A DNA stretch of 64,000 bases from Glossina fuscipes. Lineage: Eukaryota; Arthropoda; Insecta; Diptera; Glossinidae. The notes under the pieces were generated by a model. That model did no database searches, was not told where the DNA came from, and saw only the letters and a list, made by a program, of their open reading frames with translations. This document shows, in pieces, positions 28,401-40,300 of the stretch. Location: contig NW_023998416.1 of NCBI RefSeq assembly GCF_014805625.2, positions 34,133,490 through 34,197,489 on the forward strand, given 5' to 3'. The translations under genes were made by a program, and so were the position numbers. The number at the start of each line of letters is the position of its first letter. The first letter of the stretch is position 1.

Positions 28401-31400
28401 ATTTCAAAGTTTCTGATTACGCGATTTGGTAGCTTTTCATCTTATTCGTGTATATGTCTCATTTAGGATACCTTACACCATTTGCGGCATGAGGTACATT
28501 AATTTTGTACGGGTGTGCATGTGGCGATTTTTTATTATACCGATCGACTCAGGATCACTTTCTAAGCCGATTTAAGCTTATCTGCCTGCCTGTTTGCCTG
28601 GTGTCTCGCCATGTACTTCACTGCTCAAGCTTCAGTTCGCAATTTATGAGACATTTTCCTTAATTTCTTTAATTAAGATGAAACCTATTGAAAATGAAAT
28701 ATTTTGAACTGATTAGACCAATTTTACGACTGCTTGCCCTTTGAAAATGTCATTATATGAAAAATCATTGAGTAACGGGATGTGGATCGAATGGGGCCGA
28801 CTTCAGCAAAATCGCATATAACCATAGTAAGCTGTTACTGGAAAAAATGTTTTCCATATTTTAAGATGAAAATTAATCCACAATAGCAATTGGAAATCAA
28901 AATTTGAGTCACATCGGTCTTAACCTTTCGTTCTGCTAAATTTGACTCATGTCAAACAATAATTTTTTCGTTATTTATAGCGAAAATACATCAAGAATTG
29001 CATTAAACGAATTGGTTTAGGATATTTCATTGCGGACCTTATCCGACTGAAATGTTTTCTCGTTTGTTTTTATTGCAACCGGATATACTATGCATACAAC
29101 TGTAGTTGATCCCCTGGTCCTGGGAATATAGCCGTGAATTTCAAAAACTAAACGGGCGGACGGACGGACTGACAGATAGAGATATACGTAGGCAGTCAGA
29201 CATGGTCAAATCAATTCCCCTATTTTCTTTTATGTTCGCAAATAGCACATAGTCCATAATTTCAAAAAGCTTTTCAAATTTGCGTAATTGTCAGTGTCAG
29301 TGTCAGATTTGATTCTGATAAGAAAAGAACTGAGAGACTGAGTTCGTTTTTTAAACACAGTTTCGATATAGTGATCCTTTTTTGAAATTCAATTCAAGAT
29401 CAAATATATTTTAGGAGGTTTCCGGAACATATTTTTCTGACGTTACAAACATAGTTAGCAAATCTAATATAATTCTGTAGAGTTTCTATAAAACAACCTG
29501 TTGCATAACATAGGCTCTTAATTTGAATCACTGCTGTCTGGCTTCTTGTTTATCTTTCGTAAACGTGGGCAGGGGGAGGTTAATAAACTCATATTGACAT
29601 TAGCTTGGCCTCGTTTAACTTTTGAGAATGATTAATGAAAAAAAAAACTTTAGATAATTGCATGCGACAGAGCACCGTAAAAGCGTCTACCATTATTTAT
29701 ATAACAGAATATCTAATAGATCAGCAGTCATTTATTTAGCTATCCGTTACTAAAACTTGTTGTTTACTTTTCTCAAACATATAAATAGTAAATATAGTAA
29801 TTCAATAATGAAAAAATTTTTTATATATATATCGCGTTCTTCGTTTTTTTAAACCGCACTTTTTTTGCGGTTAAGCATATCAATTCGTTCATTTGGTAAG
29901 ACTGACAATATCAGCTTTAAAAATTTAAATGGAAACACGTGACTCTTGCTTGCTTGCTTTATTTCTAAACTAAAGTGTTAAACTTGAATTGCATATCTGC
30001 CTACGCTTCACCACATCATACATAGAAGTCTTGAATAAGTTATAAATGATAAAATAGAATTCATTGTTTGCGGATGAAGTTTTTAGGAATGTGAAGATGA
30101 CATCGATGATAACTCACGAATTTATATAACCGATGGTTAGAAGGGCTTTAGTATCGGTCTCTTGAAGATTTCCATATATAGAAAATTATTCTTGAACATA
30201 GGTCGATATTAGAAATTTTTGTAAAACACAAATTCAAGAAAAGATTAAAACGAAAGTTTGCTTGTGACCTTCACAAAATTTAATAAAACTGTACATTAAT
30301 TTTTAACGCGGACGCGGAAATCAATCTTTGAAAATATACTCATAAAAGAACAGTTGTTGTACCTGTCAATAGGTTTATACCTATAAAATGGGTAGGTTTG
30401 TTTACTGATACTCGACGGAGAAGAGAGCATTTTGATAGTTGTTGACGAGCACGATTTGTTTTTGTATCCAATATGTAACGATAAAATATGGATACGTTGA
30501 CACACATTCTCATCGACGTCATTAAAAAGGTCAAACAAGCAATAAATTCCGGAATATATTTTTAAAATCTCTATAACCTCACTCTAGCGAGAGCAGAAAA
30601 AGATGAAGAAAACTATTTGAAATCATGAAAAAAGTGCTAAAGCCTTAAAAAGCAGATTTCCTGGATGGAAGTTACCGTATTTTTCGGACTTTAAGATGCA
30701 AGCTTTTTACATCGAAAAATGGATTCAAACCTTGGGTGCATCTTATGACCCGATGGTAACATTATTAAATTTTTTTTTTTGATAAACTGTCTCTACCTTT
30801 GAGGTTTGAAAGGAGCGCCACCAATTATTCAGACGAAAGTAAAAGGAACGGTAACATTAACGAGACGAGTGATAGCACCGAGGCTAAAGCTGAATTGAAT
30901 ATCTCTGGTACGAGTTATGTTAACAATGAATAAAAATCTTGATTTCAAAGTTATATTAAAACATATTTTTCTAAAAATCATCTTATCAATTTGAGGGGCG
31001 TCAATAATATTCAAAATACCAAAGCCATAGTCATGCAAACTTTTACATTTAGTTTCTGTGTTCCTTAGTGAAAATATTTAAAAGCAAGTTGATGCGTATT
31101 GATGAGAACACCTAGATAAATGACTTACTTGTTCCACCCGACTACAATCTGCCTCACTTTCTGGTAGAACCTCTTAACCTCTTAAAGTGGACTTTAAAAG
31201 AAATCGAGCACCCTCTCCACGGCGATGGAGGAATAAGTAAAATAAAAACCTATAGACAGCGCGATAATAATAAAATGTATTTAAGAACAAATCAAACGAA
31301 AATAAAATTAAATAAAGGACGCAAATATTTGTAAAGAACACTGGTATGACAGACTTTGTAAAAAAAAAAAACCACTTGAAAAAATTTTATATCTGAAAAT

Positions 31401-34400
31401 GTAAAAAATCGATTTCCACATAGTTTAAATGCTGAAGATTAAAAGCAAGCCTGCCAACAGGTTATATGCTTACACGCGTGCTTGATGCCCCCCTCCCCCC
31501 TCGAACACCTTCCTTCGAAACAAAACTTTATTACCGATAAAATTGTTAAAATTATGAACTTAAAAGCATAATTATTTCTTATTATCTATGCACTAAGCTT
31601 TCCGAAATCATTGGCACCCAATGGCAGCCAGGCGGCTGCGAGTGAACGAACAGGTTGTTGACAGCATTTAGTTAACCAAAGCCCAAAAAGAAAGAAAGAT
31701 GATCGATCCTCAGCTGCTTTCGCTTTTGGTAATTATGGAATTTTTTCGTTCGTTAATAAGTGAAACTTGTTGCTTAGTTACGTGAAAAAATTAGGAGAAA
31801 AACAACAAATATTCATTCCATTATCACATCTTTTGCAATTTTTTTTTTCTTTCTTTTTGCTACGGTTCATAGTATAAATAGCTGGTTTTATGACCGCTTG
31901 ATGCAATTCCGGTCCCCGTATACTTGTTTGCTATTAATTTTGTTTACAAAGAGACGCGAAGATGAGCACAACAATAAAACGTGACAATGAATGTGTCGAA
32001 ACACATATAACCAATAACGAGAAATATGCGGAGAGGACTTCCTTGTACTGATCGATTGTCAAAATGTATAAAACGAAACGTGATGGTTTAGCTTTTCTGA
32101 CTATGTGAACATTAAATTATTTTATTTTAACGGTAAATACTGTTAATTAGAAGGCAGGAATTATCTCCTTTGCTTATGAACTAAAACGATGGCAGAAGAT
32201 TCCGTAATCAGTTCAATATAAAATTTGACAAAGCATCGCTTGGTTTATTATGCTCTTTGCGAATGATTAAACATCTTATGTTGCTTTCCTAAAATACCGC
32301 CAAAAAAATAGAATGTAGAATACGGTCACGGACTTTTGAATATCATCATATTTCAAAGGATTTTTGAAAATATATATATATTAAGATTATTTATTACATA
32401 TTTCAAATTTAAATAATTTAAACTAAACTTAAAGGAATTGAAAAACATTAATGAAATAAAAAATGCAGACAATAAGACACGCGGTCGTAACGAAATAAAA
32501 ATTGCTAAGGCAAGGAGGAAGGAAATAGCATGAAATTTTCATTTGAAAACAAGTGAAACCACTGCTATGAGTGGCCGCGGCCCACACCCCTGCGTTTAAT
32601 ATAGTCCCTCATATAACGACTCATATGGGACATGGTCGGAAAACTGGTCCAATCCAAACCATTTTCAACAGGGTTCGTCATTGGGCTACAGCATATCATT
32701 GTACCAAATTCAACATACCTTACTAAAATACCAGAAAACAAAGTGGACCGACGGACAGACATGCTTAAATCGATTCAGAAGATCGGTATAATAAAGCCTG
32801 TGTGCACCTCAATTCCGTCTGGGCGTTGCATACTTCCTCACTTAGTATACCCTTGTATCACAAGTAGTGTAAGGTATAAAAGTTAAGATGAAGCAGGTAA
32901 GAATAAAAACATTCACTTTTTTATTTGGAATTTCTCATCCAACATTTTAAGAGCTCTCCCACTTGGGCGTCCGAAGAGCTCTTGACTTGTTTACAATACG
33001 AAGCTAACTTTTCAAAATCGTTTAACGGGTTTAAGGTCGCCACGGGGTAGTATCCTACTTAAATAATGCGCCTAAGTTTTAATTATGCTCTATTTATGAT
33101 AATTTACAGAACAGACATTTTTGTATGTCCCTATATCGATAAAATGATAAAAACGAAAAAATAACACGAGCGATTAGCTTGCTACTAAACGAAAGAAAAA
33201 TTCCTTAATAATTTATATACCACTATAGATTAATAGAGTAAAATGATAAAAGGAATTTAAAGGTCATTATTGTGGTGGAAGACATAAAAATATTCTGAGG
33301 AATCATTTCAAAGTAAAAAAATGAAATTTTCACATTAAATGCCTGGAATGAAAAAATAAAACATAACAAATATATATATAAAGCATTGATATATAGAAAA
33401 ATTATAATAAGACATTTAAGCATACGTATGTATGTAAGTATATACAATTGAATTCAAGTGTACGGGAATCATTGTCTTCGATTCAATGGATGTAATTGTT
33501 GTGGCTGCTCTTACAGCAAAGTTGTTTCTTTTCTCTTATTTGTGCTCGACGAAGCGATACAATTTTATTAATCCGTTGTGTAACACCCCGAAACAGCAAG
33601 CTGAACCTTTATGAATTCGTCATCAAGACGAGTTGATTGATTTATAGCTCTATCGATCTGCTTATTATGAGTGTGTTTTCAAATTTCGAAAACTTGAAAT
33701 AGGAACTGAAGCGAAGAGTTTAGATCGACATAACACGCAAGCAGAACGGGCTCAATAGAATCGAGCAAACCGATAGCATTTGATTCGTTCATACCCCGAT
33801 TGTCAATAAAACAAATATTTATCTTATGCTTTGCGGACCTATACGCACCACTGTGCTACCAGTTTTTATTGTTATTATTATTAAACAATTTTTTTTTACA
33901 TTAAATTGAAGAGAGTAGACTTTGATTGTTGTGTTATAAAACATTACTCCAATTTCTTTAATAACTGTAATTGTTGTCTTTTATGCATTCAAACAACTCA
34001 AATAAATAAATTATAGGAAAGCATTCACACTTATAACTATACACAGTATATACAGCAAGTAAGTACTACGTTAAACATTCATCTTAAAGAAGTAGAGAAA
34101 AAAAAATAGAAAAATTCTTTTTCGCAAAATTCATATAGAATAATGTAACACGAGAAGAACAAACACATAGTGAAATACGAAAAGAAAAAAGGAAAAAGTC
34201 TTTGAAAAACAAAAAGAAAAAGAAATCACATTTCATCTCATATCAACATTCAGAGGAAGAGAATAAGAAGAGAAAAGTGTTAGAGAAACTTTACCCCATA
34301 ATTACTGCATCGCTGTTTTAATGGATATTTCATCTGTTCCGTGACGACATTGAAGTTTCACACAGAAAGAAAGAGAGAAAACATTTTTGCTTTTTTTTAA

Positions 34401-37336
34401 TATAAAAGAAAATAATTGTTATAAAAAATTTTAAGATAATTGCTATTATTCCTATTAAAAAAGACGTAATAAAGCATTGTAAGTTAAATTTATTATTTTA
34501 TTTATATATATATTTATATATATGTATATATATATACATATTTACATATTTATTTACGCATATATTTTTGATGCTATATGCACCACCGCAGCACAAAGGT
34601 GTACTAGATTTGTTCGCCAATATGCGAGCTCTATAAGTACACCTCAGAAACTCTACCTTAAAGGTCTGAGGCATTTCAATCTGACCATTTGTCGACTCGG
34701 GCGGCCATCAGCATGTTACGGTCGCTTCTAATTGGACTCATTAGCTTTTAGAATCACGTGCTTTTACATTCAGTGTGGACATCAAATTGGTTTTGTTCTT
34801 CCACTTAAAACATCCATACACCCCATAAAGTATATGGGTTTTGGATTAATGTAGGAATCTCACATGCTGTCACGCTGCTTCACATCCGTAGGCTATTCAG
34901 TCTATATTCAATATTCAGACACAATGTACTCCTATTCTGTGAATCAGAATTTTTGAAAATTTCTTTTTCGGAATGAAAAGAAAATTTAATTATATGATTA
35001 CATAAGAATCAGAAATCAGAAAACAATGGGTGAAAATTGTCTTACACTTCGGAAATGTCGAAGAAAAGCACTTTTTAAAACCGCATCAAAAAATTTTAAA
35101 GGAAAACAGGAAGAAGGAAAACACATAAATTTTTTGCTTTAGAAAGCAGACGTGTTCTCAGGTCATGTGCATTGTTGTGGGCGTGTTCTTCGACCGATTT
35201 GGCTCAGTTTGAATATCAACCTGCTTGCAATAACTTCCTATGTTTCTGCCAAATTTGAGAGTCTTTACCGCACATATTACGCAGACAAGCGGACAGACAG
35301 ACAGACAGACACGATTAAATTAATGCAGGAGCTGTTATTGCTCAAGAAAGAAGCCTTAAAGTTTGCTTCTGTGCGTTGCAAACCAGTTAACAAAATGAAT
35401 ATATTCTTCCTGTATCGGTGGTCGGTATAAAAAGTGAATTTCTTGAACTCAAGCCAAAATATTATGAAATATTTGGAACGCTGGAGAAAAGAGAATGCAC
35501 GAAATGTAGTAAAAAGTAAAACTAAATACAACTATATGCCTATGTATCATAAACATCTTTGTTTCTTTTTTTTGTGATTCTCTTAAGTTGACAACCTTAC
35601 CTTGTAAAAAGAATTAGTATTGAAGAGTTTAAGTATGATGATGACTATGGGATCCCAAATTTAGTAAAGAATCACAAAACTTGTAACATGAAAACACGTT
35701 GTTGTCTCTTTTGATCAGTGATCGGTTACAAGCCCAGGACACGACTGTTAGTCTACGAAAAGTAAGGATTCTTCCTAAGAGATAACAACTTTGCCACTAA
35801 AAATAATGTTTACATAATACTTTTATACTTTTTCCAAACTGATTTGATCCAATGAATTTCTCATTACATATGTATGATTTTAATCAGTTGATTTTGATTA
35901 GATATCTGTCTGAAAAGAAGAAGAATTGCTGAAGAATTTTGAAAGCTTCCGATCGCCAATGCCTACGCAATAGAATAGGAACCTAGAATAATCTCGGGAT
36001 GAATGCCACGTTTCACTTTTCTACACCCACCCGTCTTTCAAACAAAAAGACAAAAAGCTAAGCACAAAAAGGCAGCGTGCAGCGTGCAGCGGGTAGTGAA
36101 ACTATGTTGATATGAATGCGTTTACGCATATATACATTTATAGATTTGTGTACGTACATATTTATAGACATCTACTTTCAAATTAATGAAGTGAAACACA
36201 AAAATTTCATTTGATTTAAATTTGTGCAGTCACACAACTTGCATTATCTCTGCATATCACACGACAAGGCGTGCGTGCATATAGTCATAACGATGGATGC
36301 TATTTGTATTTATATATCACATTTACCGTTATGCACAATATACATTTTATACGCCCCAAGATTATTAAGAATACAATTTGTTATAAAATTTATTTTTGTT
36401 TTTATGCACAGCACTGTAAGATGGGGGTATAATTATTTTGTTTTTCTTCATAATATATGTAGCATCCAAAGGGAAACTTCAGAGATCCTGTAGAGTATAA
36501 ACAGTACTGATCAGCGCGAAATTCCGAATTGATTTAGCTAAGCCTATCCGTCCGTGTGCCAGTGTGATGCGTGTTGTTGGCACTCCCTCTCACTAAACTA
36601 AGGGTGAATTTGCAAGGCAAGGAGAACCAACTGAACGTTTTGCATCCAGTCAATGCCTAGTTCCATAGCGATGTCATAAGATGAACGGTATCTTCCTCAA
36701 TCCTTTACCAACTATTAGTAGATCAGATGATAACGTGTCTTTGACATTTTTGCCACTACAGTAGCGTGAATGTTTTCAAAAGACTGCGCAGCATAATCGC
36801 CTTTGCGGAAGTGATGTGTAAAGTTTCTTCGGAACTTTGACTCATTCTCTCTAGTGAAGTAACAATCGTCACAAATTTTTTTTTTAATTATCTATGTACC
36901 GTTACCTTTTATAGTATGGTATGGCTTGTTGGCTACATGCCGCTAAACTCTTCTGTTGGGAAAAGCGCTATATCAATCTTGCTGAAAGACCGGAAAGCTT
37001 AGCGCCTAGACTAGACTAGAACGCCAAATAAAATTCTTTCCAGTTTTTTATAATCGATTAAAGATAAAAACTTCTTTATAGCGCTTTTTTAACGAAAGTC
37101 CTTGAACTACATTCGTGTAAAAGTTTTGTCAGTAGAAGACAAAATACATTTCTATGCTTGGTTGCCTGCTTTCTACTGTTTTGACAATGACCTCATTATA
37201 CCTTTATAAGCAATGCTTGCTAGTGTGTAATCACTTCATACATAATTTTCCAGTATGTGTTTATTAAAGTTTTGCACTGAACATTGTGCACTGTCATAGA
37301 TACTTAATACATCTATGAAAACATTGAAAATATATG

Positions 37337-37370
<34 letters not shown>

Positions 37371-40300
37371 AATATTTAATCAGTAAACTCTTAAATGAAG
37401 AATTTATTGACAACATCCAGTTAGTAATGTCAGACAAAGTATATAAAGCTCTGCAAATATAATGCTTTCAGCTTTGCATTTCAGTTTTTGTGACTCCCAG
37501 GGCCTCGGTATCAAGAAAAATGGCGGCAGTTGAATCAAACTTTAATCAATTTTATGCACATTGCAGTAGTCCCGTTGTGTATTTTTATAGAAATAAGCAG
37601 CTTCGATAAAAGCGAATCTTTTTAAAAATATATTTTGAGTCACATCCGCCTTCCAATGCTTATCATCGTATTTTATGCATTTTTTTCAAGTATACAGCCA
37701 TGTGCATATAAACAGCACTACAGTACACCATGAGAATCAACATAAAAAAAAGTTTTTCAACATTTTACGAAAGAAAGAGTGGAAAAAATATTCTTTATTA
37801 TTGTTATTGCTATTAACATGGAATTGTTGGGAAAGTAGTTTCGTTTCGTCCCAGTAGAGAACTTCATAATATTTTGTCACAGCGAACTTCACACTTAAGC
37901 CGCATAATCATTATAAATTTTAACAGCTAGCTGCTTGTGAAAAAATTCGATTGATTTTACGAGATAGTTTTCGGTTGGAGCCCTTTCATGTACGGAATAT
38001 GAAAAGCAGCGTTTTCGGCTTATTTCACTTTTCGATTATCGAAAAGATGCTGTTCAAGCAGAGGAACAATTCTTCGATGTGCATAAAGAAGATATATTGA
38101 CGGAGCGTTAGTACCACAACTGGTTTGCAAGCCTTTCATCCGGTAATTTCAATCAAATGACGATGCATCACCTTCCGCAAACCCAGTTGAGGACGGAATA
38201 AAGCCATTAATTAGTACAAACCGGCGAATAACAACTCATGAGATCGCTGAGAGATTAAATTCATCGAATTCGACCGTTCTTGCTAAACTATTCCTATACT
38301 GTAAGGAAATCGTCTATCGTTTTCATAAAGAAAAGGAGTTTGCTTTGCGAACAACCTATTATTACAGTTATTAGAGCAAAGAAATAAATTTTATTAGTAA
38401 AACAAGGTGAGCACCAGCGACTAAAATTATCCATTCCATTTTTTAAAAATGATACATTAGATGATTGATCCACCGAGTCATTTTATAAATATTATGCTTT
38501 TGTTGCAGTTTAAACAAGCGAAAATACTATAATGGGCCAGGGCTTACCATTGCACACCCTACGATCTACACCCTGCAGTGGCTCATGTAATGACTTATCA
38601 AAATAAGGGAAATGGTGGAATATGTGCTCCGAACCGAACAATTTCGAATGGATCTTAATACGTCAATGTACCAAATCTCGTCAAAATGTTTGGAAAATTT
38701 GCAGCCAGTAGGTTGAACACAAGCAAACAAGATGGACAGACAAGCTTAAATTGATTCAAAACTGGTCGGTATAATAAAAAATGAGTCTACTTCAACTGCT
38801 TCTCGACGTTGTATACATCCGCACAAATGTCATATAGCAATGTGCAGCAAATGATGTAGGGTATAAAAATTTTGAATATGACGCAATAAATTCCTTTGCA
38901 CGTAGGAATATCATAAATTACTCTAGTTATAGAAAAATTCCGTACAAATTATAGTAAATAAACAATTGTCTTTTATGTATTAATTGTTTTAGAATAAAAT
39001 ATTCCAATTGTATATAAGTAGTTAAAAGAATTTTGTATTGGAGTTTTAGTTTAAGTCCATGCTACTCATTTGTGCCCATGGCTATGCATGTTGTAATTTT
39101 ATATAAGTACGGAAATGAGAGATTTCTACTAATCACCCCCACAGCTTGCTCTTATACTTACATATATACTTACATATATACTGGCCTACAAAAACAACTT
39201 GATGCTATTTTGAAGGGAAAAATGCAATAAACAACAAAAAATAACAATCGGTAGAATTTTTACGTTGACTTGCAGTGCTCAGTGCCGAGTATTTCTTATA
39301 AATTCGTAAGAGAATTGATATGATATTCTTTTTACTAGTTGTGGGAGTTGAAATTTAAAAATTTGGTTTCATTTCAGGATTTTTAGTCTATCAATATTAC
39401 TAAAATAAATTTCCAATAAATCTCCAACTGAGTGAATGAATGCACAAAGGATCCCGACTAACAACTCAATGATCGTGGGTTCAAACATCAAGTGCGGTAG
39501 AGTTTTTAATAAAGCCGATAGCTTCAGATGCTGGCGCTCTAACAATTTTGGTCTTAGTATTTATTTCTCTGGCTAAATTAAATGTAATAACAATAATAAA
39601 AAATAAAATTTTCTATTTACCTATAGTTTAAAGGGATTTATATTTGGTTTACATCAATCCTCTCGGTATCTCCCCTTCATAATTCTATGTTAATGTTCAT
39701 AGTTAGACAGTTCAAGTAACATGTAATTGAATGCACATACTGGAGGGGAGCGCGCAGACCGGGGATTCTTGTCAGCACATTTCTCCTTAAATTTTTGTTT
39801 CTCGGCTACAAACTAACATGGCTAAAATTCATTTACAATTACTAATTGTTCGACCCAAATTTTTACCCTCTACTAAAGCTTAGTGGGCGCTTCGAATTCG
39901 TCTTTCGTCATCTTTAGAAAATGTTCCATTAAAATAAGAGACAAATGAAAAAAGTTCGCGGCGGTTACTTTAATAGATGACGTTAGACTCCCTTTTCTAT
40001 GACAATACTAACACTAATGTTCCTTCAATAAAAAAAAGGATGTGAAGACAAATTCGAATTTAACTTGCAAAGACGCCTACCATATCTGTTAACAAAACTC
40101 TGTAAACGGTTTAACAGAGCATTGCTAAATATTTAAAATTACGATAAAGTTGGATTTGAACGCGTACTCCGCCCATATTAAACCACGTAAAATACCTTTG
40201 TGGACATCTATATGAAAATGCCTTTGAAACAAGCTAAAGCAATTCAAATTCTGTTTACGGAAACTATTTTTAACAATTTTTTGAAATTTGGTATATAAGC

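Noticed and set aside
32632..32886. 84-codon plus-strand frame
   Set aside because: It lies wholly within a dispersed repeat copy whose other copies do not keep the frame.
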